Shown piece by piece: positions 10,781-25,700 of a stretch of DNA of 64,000 nt. Below the pieces are notes generated by a model. It made no database searches. It was not told the DNA's origin and was given only the letters and a program-made list of their open reading frames with translations. Made by a program: the position numbers and the translations under genes. Positions within the stretch are counted from its first letter, which is position 1; each line of letters begins with the position of its first letter. The stretch lies in NCBI GenBank assembly GCA_019096065.1, contig JAGUCH010000008.1, positions 4,097,001 through 4,161,000 of the forward strand, read 5' to 3'. The stretch is from Paracyclopina nana (Eukaryota; Arthropoda; Copepoda; Cyclopoida; Cyclopettidae).

Positions 10781-13702
10781 TATATGTCCCACAAAATCTG
10801 TCCGGTCCCCTCAATTTCCTCCCATGGGAGCTGCCTTGTTTAAGCTACCTGCCAGATTTAATTGACGCGAAACCTGAGACTTAGGGTCGACAGATACCTG
10901 GGCAAGTCCTCGTTTTCCGGCCTTTTCTTGATTGCAAATGACAATCGCTGGATGCTAAAAATATTTCACTTCATGCAGTACAATTGTTACTTTCCATAAG
11001 CTGACAACAGTCATTCTGGGGCTGTGAAGTCCAGATTAGAAATCTAATACTTGGGTTATTTCAAGGTGAAGCAGAAACATGCTGTAAAATTGCCAAAGCA
11101 AAGAGAGCTAAGGAGGCGCGCGCATGTTTGCATCTCATTTTTTCGAGTGGTTCAAACCTATTTGCATTCAGGTGGAGTTGAACGGCTCAAGTAGTATTTT
11201 GAATGCACTTTCGGAAACGCTTGGACTTGCAGTTTTCAGTACACTATGCTACAGCTGTAGAAATGCTATGCAGGAGAAGAAGATGTTGTTTAGTACATGA
11301 CATAAGTAAGCAGGACAATTTAGAAAGCAGAGCATCATGCACTTCACAAATGGAATATTCCTATGCATATAATCTTTGCAGAGGAACCCTCCTGCAGAGT
11401 TGCTAATGTTTTTCATAAAAATAATCGTTTTACTCCTGACGCATCGAGTCTTGCCTTGTATGAAGAGGTAAACGATGAATTCCCACTCACTCACTCAAAA
11501 AGGCAGCAAGAGTCTTTTTCTGCTGTGAATTAGAAAGCAAGCTATACACACTCTACTCGTAGGAGCTGCTGTTGTTGCTGTTGTGTTGATGATTTTTAAA
11601 ACAAGTGACAAGAATGCAAGCTATGTCGGAAACGGCAGAGTTCGAACTCACGCAACTATGAAAAATCCTCAAAGTCATCTGAAAATCCTAGACAAACATA
11701 ATTGTTTGGCCTTGATGCAAAAATGAACACTGTGCTGACTGTGAAAGATATGGAAATTTGCTGACAAGCCTCCGTTTTTCCTTATACGTAGTATAATTGA
11801 GTACAAAAAACGAGTTTGTAAGGTTGTAAGTATATGCCCTAGTGGGGCTTCATCTACGTCCTCATTAATCATATAATGGCTTGTATGTAAATAATAGGTT
11901 TTTCAAATCTTATCTAGAAAGCCAAAGACTCTCCCATGATTAAGTATGGCATGCACCTCATCATGGTAGCATATAGTATCGCAGCCGAAGGGACGTTCCT
12001 CATCTATAGGCATGCACATATGTTTTGGGTTCATTATTTTCAAGGGCTGTAGCCCTTTTTGGCTTGAACGATACGATGATGGGGTGAAAAGTGGCCTTGA
12101 GCCCAGCTGAATTCTTGAGAGTGTTGATGACTTTCTTGAGCAGATAATTTAAAAAAACACTGGAAAACGGCGGCCAATGCAGGAGCATTGCAAGAATGTT
12201 AAACGGACAGAAGATATGGGCCATTAGTATGGGAAAATTGATTTATATACACTTGCAGATGAGCAGGACCCTTCGAAGATTCATGAAGCGTCCAAACTGG
12301 TAGCGCGCGCGTAACTGGATGAGTAATGAGGAAAACACGATGCGCTACTTCATACACACAATACCCTCCCAAAATTACACACTTGCTTCGGATGAGCAGT
12401 TTCCCCAATAAAATAGCTACAAAGTTATAATTGTCGTTGCGTAGAAGTGAAAGGCGTCCTGATTTATTCCATTAGGTGTGAAATTGATCCTATCATGCCT
12501 GACTACACCAAAATCTGACTCAATGTCGTGCAAAATCGAATTTTTACGCAAACTCTGCGGAGACGAGCACTACTACTCTTATGCATGCATGCAAGTCTTT
12601 GATTTTCTTGTCAGTCAACTCAAAAAGTACTGAGGTAGGCATCATGCTAGATTGCCTTTTGAAGTTGAGCGAGAAGTAGGAAAAATTCTCCTTGGCTTCT
12701 ACAACGAGAAGAAATGTCCTTTTATCTGTACGAAATGTAGTAGCTAGTTTGTCCAGGTCCCAAAAATGTAAAAGTGAAAATGATAAGAACATCTGCATTG
12801 GACCACCGTGCACACCCTCGTAATAGGAAGTGTAGAGAGAGAAGTATATATGAGATTTTCAATTAGGAACTGCTCAGAAAGTGTGACCCCATTCTGAAAA
12901 AAGTTTGACCAGTCAGTCTCCAGATCTGTTGCATTCAGGGGCCATTGTGAGTCAGCATCAATTTGGTGAAGTTTTGTAAGACCAGCTCTATTCATTCTAC
13001 TTTTGCGTTGAGATTGACCCAGATGTTCAAGAAGTCCGCCACCACGAAAGGATGATACTTTCATGGTGCGGTGCATTTTCCTTACCAAAATGACCACCAT
13101 ACTAGCAATAGAGAGAGAGCTCGAGTGCATTGAATAAAGGGCCCTTTTCTCCTCGGAGGGTTTTCAAAAATGTATGGAAGCATAAAAAAGTTCAATATGA
13201 TTTATTATTGGTTCGGATCCATAGTCTAGCTGAAGTATAGTATAGCATGAACGAATATATTTGTATAGCAGTTTATTATGGGGGGCAGCAAAAACCATAC
13301 AATCAAACCAAAAGAGAGCAATAAGCATATTGAAAAATGGGGAAAAATAAAAGGTGCAGTAATGTAGACTTTTAGGTAGAAAAATGATGATCATGGAGTA
13401 GTATCACAGGTCTGCATCAATAAAGTCTCATTTTCGACTTTATGCTCATATTATAGTAACGTTTAGCTATTTTTTTCTTGGGAAATTGGATGTGATTTTT
13501 AAAACATAGTAGTAGCAGTATACTTTTTCTTTCTTCAACTAAAGACTGTTTCTCAGATCTATACATACATCATGGTATATGTTACAATAGTAGTAGCAAT
13601 TAGAATGTAATATTGCACTGATTCTGCGCGGATGATGCGACTAGATTTTGACCCTCATCATGCACACATTATTCACACTGGGTAATTGTCACTTAATCGT
13701 AT
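10781..13702. other. Gene-free stretch downstream of the beat-family gene
   Basis: No gene is supported. Minus-strand ORFs near 12.5-13.1 kb (89 and 128 codons) lack domain pattern, codon order or splice partners and look like chance. The 3' UTR of the beat-family gene should begin just below 13703. Confidence 0.4.
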
Positions 13703-16700
13703 TCACCATAGCCACTTTTGGAGTCCGTAGAATAGGAGAGATATCAGGATGGCTGCTTCCGTGGCTGAGCACATCAAATTGGCTGAGCTGGTACCATTTA
13801 AAATCGAGTTGGCCAAAGAGTTGTCACCCCCAACAATGTGACTGGTGGCAGCTGCAAGAATCAGTTGAAGAACGACTGTTTTTTCATTAGAAAGCCCATC
13901 TAGTCTAAAGTTGTGTGCACTATTTAGTTTCATGCAAGGCCACTGTGTATTATAATTTTTGGCTGAGTCATAATGCAGCTCAACTTAAGAAGGCATTATG
14001 ATAAACTACAACTGCTGGTAGATGTAATCAAGCGAAAAATTGCATGCAAGCAACCAACATGAGTTTAATATGCTACAAGAGCAGCAATCTTTCAAATGCT
14101 GCCATTCAACTTCCAAAATGGCACTTAGCAAGTGTCTATGCAATAATTTACATTGCTGCTATGCTATGTTGTTATGGCGTTTGCATACAATATGAAGCAT
14201 TCTGCAGCTGCTCAAAGGCTTTAGAAAGCCACTGTCTCACTTTTATGAGCTTGATGTGAAGAAAAAAATCGGGAAAATACCTGAAGTCCTGCCCCTGGAT
14301 TCGGAGACTGGAGCAGTGTGTGCGTTAAATCCGGACCCCTGGACTGACTCCTCGTTCGACTTCCAATACACAGTGGAAATTGTGGCTGTGCATTTGAGCT
14401 TGAGGTCACCATGCAAAAAGTGCTTGTGTCTCACCTAAAAAAGTGAAAGCCCATTAACTTTTTTGGCTCCACTTTGGAGTGTGGCCAGTTGGTCTGATTA
14501 CTTTGAAAGTGAGGCCAAGCCTCGAGGTCAGAAGGCTGGTTCTGAGGTTAGCCTCGTCGGGGTAGCTCCTCAGGTAGACGGGGTCAGCCTTTTCGCCATT
14601 GATGTACCACGACAGTTTTGCAGCTGGCAAGCTGTTTCGCGAGACGCAGGACACGTTGACGTTATCGCCTATGTTGTAACGAGGTTGGCCTCCACGAATT
14701 TCGGGGCCGTCGTCGGGTAAATCTGAAATGATAAAAAAGATTAAAGGATCACTGAAAGTCACGAGCTGTCTCCTGATGTTCAAGGCCAGGTCATCAGTCT
14801 CGCAATTTTCTTACTCTAAAAGAGTCGCGCAACCTCGCACAATATGCACTAAAATCGATTCCCCAACTTTTGTCCCAGGATTACCCAGTGGGAGCAACAT
14901 TGTTTGTGCTATCAGACTTTTGAAGCAGATTCTGCTGCAGCAGCTATGGGCACAGAGAGATTTATGCCCAGAAAGTATGTGCTGAAGATTCTTTCCTTAC
15001 CGACAACGTATAATATGCCATCAGTGGAAGCCGTTTGGAACATTGGAGCGTCTCCAGACACTTCACATCTGTAGTGGCCTGTTGTGCTGAAATCAACGTC
15101 ATCCAACACAATTTCCCGTTCTGTTGATAATCGAGGCTGAAAAGATGACAGGAGAATAATCTTGGAGCCACCCTAAGATATGGGGCTATTTTAGGGAGAA
15201 AGCTACTTTTCGTAAAGAAGTAAAGTATTAGTAGGCCTTTTGTTGGAAATGGCAGCCATAAAACATGGCGTTTCATTGAGCAAATCATTTGAAGTTGTAA
15301 CATCAGCCTTTCACGAAGAAGGCGCGTTCTTTTGCAGGTTTTTGGAAAGCTTTCAGCTGTATCTTACATCTGATCTGATTGCAGTATTTGCAGCAAAATA
15401 GAAGTATGTACATGGAAAAGGCCCAGCAGAAGTTCCCATTTTTGTCGTCGTCATCATCAGAGGGTCATGATCATATTTCAAGCAGCCAAGGCTAAAAGCT
15501 TACATTAACTCTGACTCCTTCATGATGATTAAAGATGGTGACTTTGGGGTTATCTGACGGGATGTATCTGTAGAACTCCTTTTGGTTGAAATACCACTTG
15601 ACACTGTATAGGTTGTCTCCCTCCAGGTCGTAGTTACATTTTAAGACAGCCTGATGGCCTTTCAAGGCATGCGGAGGAATGATGGAATCCGGAAGCAGCT
15701 TGACACAAACACAACCTGGAAATTGAAAAGAGAGAAAAAATGGCATTAAGAAAGCACTCAACACAATCTACAGAAGCTACAGCCTCTAAAAGGCCATCAT
15801 GGCGTGTACGTTAATTCTCAGCACGTTTTCCTAACAAGGAGGATGACAAAAAAGAAGAAGACACTTTTTAGAGATCAAAAAGAGATAGAGGAGCCTACTT
15901 GAGGCCTCTTTTGAGCTAACCCTGCCCTGGTGGTTTGACCTAAATCCCCCACACCAAATTGGACCTCAGAGGGTCAGTCTGTCAAAAGTGGCATGATGGC
16001 CTTTCTAGTTGAACAAAAAGTAACCTCGAATCTCGTAATTGCCATGAATAATTGTTCAGCCTCATTGGATTGACATAAGATGAAATATTCAGCCTGAAAC
16101 AACCGGGCTTGGCCTTGGTTTGGCCTTTAAGGCCGAGGAAAGGCACGCTGGGGGGAAAATGCGAAACTGAAATGGCTAAATGAGGTAGCGTGGAATCCAT
16201 TGAAAAACCCAGGGAGGAATCCCATTTTTCAGGCGGGAAGAAACGCGACAGTGGAGCATTTTCCCACAGTGTACCAGCTATGGTATGCTACATACAGCTG
16301 GTAAAAAGGGGCCTTTTCCACTACCAACAAAGGTCTTTGCCATTAGCTACCCGGACCTCTTTTGGCCAACCTTCTTCGCATTGTGCCAACTATTCGTCCT
16401 TTTCATTACTTCGACGTCTTCTTCTCTTAGATCGCCAGGCCTGATCGAAAAGGGAGCTCGATGCGATAGAAAACAATCGATGCCTTATACCTACTTTCCG
16501 GTCCTACAGCATATGTACTACTACATGTTCGTGGATTTGAAAAGGAGACATATACCTATTTCAGTTTTTTTGGACCTCCATATACAGGAAGTCCCAAGGG
16601 AAACTTACTTCTCATTTGTCTAGCATGTTTTCTCTCTCGACTGCTTTCCATAACAAAAGGTAATCATTCTGATGAGGAGGAGAGTGAGAAAGCAAGCTTT

Positions 16701-19700
16701 TGAAAGGCAGCTTGTATCTTTTACAGCGAGATAGAGATGATATGTAGCAGTGGTTTGTGCGGTGGTGGCCATTTATTCAAAAGCAGCGAGTCCACTGTAT
16801 AAGCGGCGTTATCATCTGTGAAAGCGACTTCCTTGGCAAAGAGTTCTTATTCTACCTTTCATCTCGATTCTTGTATATGCACAAGGATATGTGTATTATG
16901 AGATCTCAACTTTGTGCGGAGCATTCATCATCATTTTCTCCTTAGCTCTTTTGGCTAAGATAACAATGACGAAAAAATGCAGATTAGAAAGCAGTTCAAG
17001 GATCTGTGTGTGCGGTCAGACAAGCAGAAACACAAGAAGAGTCAATAGTCACTTTTGTTACTGATGGCTTCCTTGATGGCAAACTACCAAGTGTATAAGC
17101 ACAATATCATGATTTTTTGGGCAAATTCTTGGGGCAAAAATAGTATTGCTGTGCACTGAAAATTCTTTAAATTCAGCTCTTCCCCCTTGACTGCTCGCGA
17201 ATGCATTTTTCAAGTGCATTTCCAGAATTATTTGGCTGCTGCTATAGAAACCAATATCAGGTTGAAGACCTACGGCTATAATTGGTCTTCTGCCACCGGT
17301 AAAATGGAGTGTTATGCATGTCATGGATCATTAGACGGGATTTGCACGCAATTGTCCTAGCAGCTAGCAATAAAAAGAGCAAGAAAAGGTGCTTTCCTGC
17401 TGTTTAATTGCACAAACAGCATGCGAAAAAAGTCACTTTCCTCATGACAGCAACACCATCTTGGCCTAATTAATAGTGATTGACACAGCACAGACAAGTT
17501 GATATATCATCATAATTCCTGCGGACATTTGCAATCAATTTGCAGCATATGAATGTAGTGAGAGAGATGTGCAATTGTGTTCTGCATTGCATCAAAATGT
17601 AGAACATTCATTTCTTTTCCCCTAGCTAGCTGCTTTCATGCTGTACTTTTTTCAGTGATGAGGACATTGAATAAAGTATAAAGGAAAAGCTGCGAAGAGG
17701 ATGGATGATCAATCATCTCAAGGGCTTGACTTGATAGTCTTGCTACTTTTTTTCACGGATCGAGACGCGCGACAAAAAAAGTAAGTGCCAATAGAGTAAC
17801 ACACAAGGCAGCACCAAGTTAACCAAAAATGAGAATTGTGACTGGAGGAAAATGTGAAATTGTGCAAGGCTTCAAGGCTGCCGTTTGAGGAGAAAGCCAC
17901 AGATTTATGCTTTTTACACTTCTTTTGATGATATCAAGTTGTTGCCCTCCCATTGAGCAAAGAAATTATCCAAGCTGTGATCATCACCATTATCTTGATA
18001 TTTTTGGGGTATTTTTTGCTTCAGATCTCGGCACGCTCGCGATTTTGACCTTCTCAGCAGCAGCAGCAGCAGCTCTTCTCTGCTTCTCTGGCCTGTTCCA
18101 ATTAAGAAAGTTTTTCCCCTTTCCAAATCTTTATTTGGCACCAATCAAATGAGAGTCAAACTGTGCCAAAGTTTTCGAAGCTCCTCCTTTTGATTTTGGT
18201 CTTTTTCTTGGCAAAATTCTGCCTGTCCGGCCAAATGGGAGCGCGCGCGCCTCTGTGTAAATGGGGGTGAAAGTAACGCCATTTCAGGGGAGCACAAAAA
18301 ATTGTGGGAGCAGCGAAATCTGCTAAAAGCCCATTCCTGCTGCAATAAGGCAAAGGGCCTTGATCATCAAAGTCTCAGACGGAGGCCTTCAAGCTTGATC
18401 CACTTCTGATCTTTGGGAAATTGAGTGAAAAGACGGAAAAGGAGAATCTTGAGCAATGCAGATAAAATCAACTAGACGGTTGAGAATTGGTGATTTACTG
18501 CTCAGATAAAATATACCATAGGGATGACTCACTATGCACTCACTAATACCAAAACTAAAGTAAGAGAGGATTTCTCAATAATGGTTGCTTCGCCTTATCA
18601 ACACCACATAACTATACATAGTAGCATAGGAAATGAACAAAAGCTATCCTGTACTGCAATAAAGAAAAACCAGATATGGATGGAATGAGCTTTTTGCCTA
18701 TGCAAAAGTGCGAGTGTTTGCTATTTATTTCATGGCTGAGACAAGATGATCTATAGTATAAGGTGAGATCTATGCTCAGCTTTACTATAACACGTCATCG
18801 GACTATACTATGGTAGGGTGCAGGACGAAATTTCTATTTAAATCTGTGGAATTTTCTTTGTGTTACAATATATGGATTCAAAGTTATCCCCAAAAACCCA
18901 TAAAAACAGCCAGAATTTATTTTATGATGAGATAAAGTTGGGAAAAGGCTGGTAACACTTTCAGGCATGTGATGCAAGTGAGCGTGAGCGCTCACTCTCA
19001 CACTGGTTTATCCAGTTCATGAATTTGAATTTCGCGCTTTTTTTATGTACTAGCGCTACTGGAGCGCTCCCTATCGGAGGACGAAATAACTATTATAGTT
19101 TCGTGATTCAAAAGTACAATTGTTCCGTCTGGATTGCTCGATAGAGATCCCCCTGGGCTGAGAATGATGTGAGCAGAAAATACAGAAGAGGGCTCCAGCA
19201 TTGAACGCAGAATAAAAGAATGACTCAGCTCTCAAGATGACGACAAAACTGAGTGAGTGACTGAGTGAGTGAGGGGTAGATTTGATGGGAAAACCCTCGA
19301 GCCAGTATTGTCACATACCTTGCCGTCATGAGCAAGTTTTGGCTTCTCAGAGCTATCATCATCTCATAGGACAAGTTAATCTTTTGCGCAAACACACGCG
19401 TGTAAAAAATGGCTCATTACTAGGGGATTTTTCATTCCGCAAAGGCCTAGGTACGCCCACATCACCATTTATTTCAATCAAGGCTGTAGTAGACTCTTTC
19501 CAAGGTGGTTTTCTCTTTGCTTAATAAAAAAGGCAATTTGGGCCTTGTTTCTTTACACTTAAAAATAATGGCACCGTTTCAGCCCTTTTTTTTAATGGGC
19601 AAGTAACTCAGGCAAAATTGCACTACAACAAGAACACACTGAGGAGCAACAGCACAAGCTTGGCTTGAGATTATTCTTTTTATTCACAGCAGCTCTATTC

Positions 19701-22700
19701 TTCTTTTTTCAGGGCATAAACTTTTGTAGAGGCCTTGCCTCTGTTCCCCCCCTGAGGATTATGGGATTTTCTAGATAGAAGAAAAAATCTGTAAGAAAAC
19801 AGAGCAAAATTGACCGTGTTGACAGCTGAAATCCTCGGCTTCTGACAAAACTTCATAATCTGGCAGACAAAGCTGCTGTTGCCTGCTTTAAATTCAATGA
19901 GCAAAGTTGCCTTTTTCCAAATGTCCCCAATTTAATGAAGCTTTTTGTATGCCACCAAAGTTTGGCTGACATGTAAATTCCCAGTATTGCAAGAGTCACT
20001 CTTCATTTAGCATTTTGCTCGAGTGCTCAAAATTTTATGCCTTTCCATACATCAGGTGAATTCCATTTTCTCATGACTTTTCAAGGGATCTTTTGATCTG
20101 GTTGTTGGCTTAAGTACAGAGCATGTTTGCACAAGAGATTTTGCGCCAAGGCTATGTTGGCTTTAAATCGTGGTTTTGCCTGGTGGCTTAGGGTCGTCTC
20201 AGGAGGCCCATGAAGATACAAGATGTGAAGGAATGAGACGAGATATGAGTCTTTAGTGGCAAATGCAAAAAGGGGGCGAAGAATGGAACAAAGAAGACAG
20301 ACGGATTTCACGAGGGACCGATTTTTGCTCTTATCATCATTCTCTATGGGGCACACACAACCACCAAAGCTATATACAGAGTGGGGCCTCTAAAGGGATC
20401 ACAGGTGTTATCAAAAGTTCCTTCTCCTCCTCGTGGCATCCATGTATGTAAATAGGCCTCTGAATGTTTATGGAGACAGTTTCGTGCATGATACTACTCC
20501 AACTTTATGGGAAAAACGGTACATACTCCGTATACGTACACTGTTGTGCAGGCTTGCAAACACGTTTTGTGTATGTGTGGTGGTTATTTTCTTTTTTGTC
20601 CTGCTGACCTTTGAGTCAGCAGAAATGTGAAAAATACTCACATGCCTAGCTTGTTTTCTCCATGATCCATAATACTACAGGTCAGCAAAAGGGTGGTGTA
20701 GTCATTCCTATTCAGCATGAGTCTTCTTCGCATCTTCGTTCTCCTTTGAGGCACAAATTCAAACGAAAGATCGAGGGGATCCCAAACGATGTGACTTTTG
20801 TGTGCGAGGATGACGACAAGGAGGCAATTTAACGATTTACATGACTGCTCTGTCATTCTGCAGACGAAGCAACAACAGCAAGAAGCCAAATGGGGTGCCA
20901 TTGCTTTCGAAAGCTTTGGCATATATTGCACAGATTGTATTGCTTGTCTCACTTTTCTTCTCCTATGAAATGTCAACCCTCCTTCGAAATGGGTGCCAAG
21001 GCTGACTTGGGACGACCTCTACCAGCAGTGAAGAAGAAGAAAAAAATGGGGGAGGGAATTGATTCCCTTGGCACTTTTTTGCTGCTAACATGTGTCAGCT
21101 CTCTATGCGCACTCCTTTTCAGCTTGACTTGCCAAACAAACCAGAAATGAGCCAGTTAAGTGGCCTCAAAATGTGCATGATGATGTAGGGAAAATCCTGA
21201 ACACACATTCAAATATGCCAGGCTAATAGGGACATCATCATCCTGATAGTGCGAGCATGAAGACCGTGTGAGCTTTATGCCTCATTGGCCCTCTAAGATT
21301 CTATTCAAAAGACATCATTGTCAAGCTCTTCATCACCCCCTAGCTCTCAGCTTAGGTATGCAAAGACCGTCATTTCTCTTCCACATGCTAAAGCAGCTAT
21401 TTTTACCATCATGCCAGCCCAATAAATGTGAAGTGGAGCCAGTGCTGCTTGGTGGTAGAGTGTGTGAATTTTGCATAATCTATGGAAAGCCTTTAAATTC
21501 CAGAGCCACAACAAACAGAGACTAAAATCAATAATTAACCTCCCCCTCTCTCTCTCTTCCAACCAACTCCTCTTCTTGCCAACCATCGAGTTCCATTTAG
21601 AATGCATATCATGATGATGATATGGTTTGAGAATGAATGTCCCCAGAGCTCACTTTGAACAATGAACTCTTCCAGTTCCATATAAACAGTTAGGGGCTAC
21701 ATTTACAGCACTCAGCGAGCGCAGCAGAATGAGACATGCTAGCCAAAAAAATAGCCCTCTCTCATTTTTTAATTACATTTGAGTAATAAAAAAGTGCGTT
21801 TGTAGATGGGCTTAAACATATGCTCACTTTTGCCAACTCAATATGTTGGCATAGACTGCATTTATTTCGTGACCTGTTCATCATAACTGTGTGTGTTGTG
21901 ATTGACAGGTCAGGGAGAGCTGTAATTTGCAACACCAACAATCTCTCATTATTTTCTAGTGCATCGCCGTCGTGAAGAGTGCAAAGGTGCAACATTTGCA
22001 GAGCAGTCATCTCGTTACTACGGTTGTTGCTGCATTTCCTTATTGTAGCAAACGACGACGCATGTCATGCAATTGAGTCATCGAGGAAAGGCAGCGGATA
22101 CTTACAGTGTATAATTTGATGAGTGGCGTGAGCACTAATTCTGTATCACATCTCACGATCTTTCGAGAATATTTCCACCACTATGCCATTTTCCCGAGAA
22201 ATTTTGACTAATGGCGGCCAGGAGCTCAATGTCCCCATTTCCGGTCATATCTTCCTTTTCTCTTTTTTTTATCTCCTCGCGAGATGATGAACCATCTGTC
22301 GATAAAAAGCGAGCGCAGAGAGGCTTTATGGCTCTCTTTACCTTGCGTTTGCTCCTCCTGGCGACCCCATAACTATCCATGGGGTCTCAAGGGGCGTTCA
22401 ATGTCCCTCCAATTGTCATTGTTGGACTCTAAGAACTCTCCTAGATCCTCCCAAGACACTCTCTCAAGGCTTTACCTCTTTCAGTGTGTGTCTTTGCAGG
22501 AATTTTCCCCTTCTTTGGCAAAATATGTCAATTAGCTTACGTGATTTAGTTTCATCTCTGGTTTTTTCTTTAGCTAAATTAGATGGAGAGAGGAAAAAGT
22601 TTGAAAATCCCTCATCCAACATCATGCCTGCTTTCCTGCCATTTTTAGTGCGAAGGCCTGCGAATTTCAAGTAGGAGTAGTAGCTCATTTGAGAGGCAAG

Positions 22701-25700
22701 TTTGATGGGACCCACGAGTTGGATAAAAAGAGGGCAAAGCTCATTTCTCGACCGTAGTCGTCGTCTCCAATGGCCTCTTCATCTTGCCATCATCATGACC
22801 CAAAACGGATCCTTGACTTGCTTAGACGCCTGATTCATGAGGGGCCATTTGCAAGGTATGACGTAAAGGAATAAGGAGGAATCAATTTGCGCGCGAGAAA
22901 AATGCGCCGAGGAAAACGTTACCAGAGTCCAATTTGGACGAGCCCCTAGCTCTGATGATGCCCATTTTCGCAGAGGGATAGTATTATTGGGTCTTACAAT
23001 CAATTTGGTGCAAAAAAGAAGATGGCGATAAAAAACCAAGAAACGAGCTGGTACATGAAAAATGTACGCAGCAGCGTATTTTCTTCTTAAGCAGACGTGC
23101 GACGACATATCGTCGCGAAATCCAGGAAAACTGTAAACGAAGATGGCAGGGGAAAAAGCCAGCGCGAGAGATCACAAATAATAAATCAAAGCAGCTAGAC
23201 AATCAATTTTTCATCAGGATTCTGCAGTTGTTGGCTTCTTAACCTTGGTGCCTGTTTTTGTATGTGCAATACTGTGTAATGCCTGTATATACGTATCGTA
23301 CGCAGTAGCATAGCTTTTGCAATCCTGGCTGGACAGAAGTAGAAGTGGATAAAGTGGTACCACAAAATATATTGGCCTGTCATCGCGTCTGAAGCAAAAG
23401 TACACGAACATTTCCTTGTTTGCTGAGCTTCTTAGTAGTAAAAAGTGGAAATAAAACGACGCTCTTCTTCAAGACATCGTAAAAGGCCTGCTGCTGCTTG
23501 TTGTGTGTATATCAGAGCTTTAAAGTCGATACTCTCTGCGATATATATCCTCTCCCATGTAATAGTGCTCGTGGTACAAAGCAAAAAGTATATAGCAACA
23601 CAGGCCCTTTAAGCTTGATTTATTGGCAAAGATTGACAGCTACAGAATGTTGGAGAGCAGTTTTCCCCTTTTACTTTTGTTTCATGCTATTATTACGGCT
23701 CCAAAGCCTTATTTTTTATCATCACCCATTTCTGGATGGTGTTATGTTTGATGGTACATGCCATGAAGGAGAAGGAGGTTCTGGAAAAGGAAGTTCTTTC
23801 CTTATTATTGCCAGCCCAACAAGGACTGCCAATTCATTTTTTCGTGTGTTACTAGTACGTAAAAGAAGTAGGCTGGCCCTCAAACAGTCTCAGGATAATG
23901 CTTAGGAAAGCTACTTTTAGAAATATGAAACTCAGACATGAAAGATGAAACTCAGGAATTGGTAATGATACAGCCTGTATTATGGTGGTTTGTGGCTGTA
24001 ATGACTCAGCACAAGGAGAGGAGGATCTAAATAAGCTAAGTGCTTTTTTCTGGGAATTCTGTAAATTACCAAGAGGAGGCTCGATGAGATTGAGAAAGCA
24101 TGATCTTGTTGCAGCACTACAACTTCCATAGATATACGATGCTACGTACATTCAATTTCATTTTCATCCTAGTTATAGAAGAAGCTCGAAGAGGGCCAAA
24201 GAAAAGCCCCGCAGGCCAAAAGTCAGTAAGGAGAAAAATAAGCCTCAGAAGCTTTGGTTGCTGGCAATGCAGGTACTAAAACATCCAATAAAAGTCGTGA
24301 GACCCAATTTTTCGTCCCAACTACCCTAACAGTATATGTGCTATACGTTATAGCAAAAGTGGTGGTGGTGACACACTTTTCATAAGTAGTGGAAAGCCAA
24401 ATGGCAAATTCAATAATAGCCACCCAAAAAACTGTTGACAAGTTGATAACAGATTGGCAGGAAATTGAGTCTTGACAAGTTATTATGGCCCCCTCAAAAC
24501 AATAATGAGCTCGCACGGGCTACATAATCCTATATCACATGACCTTTTTATAACTGCCGCTATTGTTCCATGTTTTTGTGTGGTGGGCTGCATGCAAAAA
24601 AACTATTCCCAGCCAAACTTATGAGTTCTCACAGCTTGTCGTAAAAATTAGTTGATAAGAATAAAGACAACGCAGCTCCCCTGCTCTTAATTACGAGATC
24701 AAAGCAATGGTTTTTCTTTGATCGAAGCAAAAGATTGGGCTCATTTGCCAATAAAATGGTAAGAATCTGGGCCCATAGAGAAGTAATCTCAAGATTATTC
24801 CATCACTTATTCATGAAGGTCAAAAAACAGATAAGTACAAGTTGGAGTAAGCAAAAAATCCCTAATAAGCTCGTAAGTTTAGTGCAGCCATAAAAAAGGC
24901 TCAATTTCACGAGGGAAACAGCAATGCACGCAGTCAAGGCCAAGTCGCACATACACACACACTAAGAAGTAAGCTCCTATGCTGCTTAGTACATGTACAT
25001 GGTTATGTTAATCAAGTACAAGACGCGAGATGCTTCTTGGCACTTGTCTTGGACTTGTGCATAAAAAAATCTGCTGCCAACCTCGTTATTTCCGCATGTA
25101 TTTTCTGTTCAACATTGTGTTTTTGGCGGCTCAGCTGACATCTTTCTCCCTTGTAGTTCCAGATAATCTGCCAGTTGCCTTCAGGCAATGAAAATCTCTG
25201 ATGGATGGATGCCTCTGCAGTCGTCTGCAATACAGGCTTGGGACACCAAAGCAAGAGAAAAAAATATTTCTCGACAGACTGAGGAGACACTCTCATAGCA
25301 ATTATTATTGTCTAAAGGCAGTCTTGTGTGAGAAGAAGACACACGAGAATTTTTGCTATATTATTCTTCTTCGTCCTCTTCTCCCCTCAGCAATGATGTG
25401 CTTTTAATGGGAATTTCGGTTGGATTCCTTAAATATCAAGTTGACATCGTTTCTCACACTTGCCAAATTCACCAATTTGTGCTTCTTTCAAAGCAAGATG
25501 CTCGTATCTTTACTAAGCCCTAAATACTAAATAAAGCCCACGACTGAGTAATTTATTTTCCCTTACCAAGCCCCCTTGCTTTCAAAATATAGAGTGGTTG
25601 TAGTATTTATTGCAGGGCAAACAAGCTTTTTAGACTGATTAAGCGGGCAGAGTGCAATTAGAGTCCAAATCAATTGACGAGCAACATTTGATTTCCACCA

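Noticed and set aside
11630-11660. GAGTTCGAACTC as a tRNA B box
   Set aside because: It is a short palindrome with no A box at the right distance on either strand.
12744-13130. 128-codon minus ORF as an extra 3' exon of the beat-family gene
   Set aside because: The beat frame already ends at 13703 with a GPI-type tail; the ORF lacks family signature.
18980-19000. GTGAGCGTGAGCGCTCACTC palindrome as a transposon end
   Set aside because: Local palindromic run only; no partner repeat or target duplication nearby.
16285-23905. ORFs of 112 and 135 codons in the beat intron as nested genes
   Set aside because: No domain, no splice partners and composition like surrounding intron.
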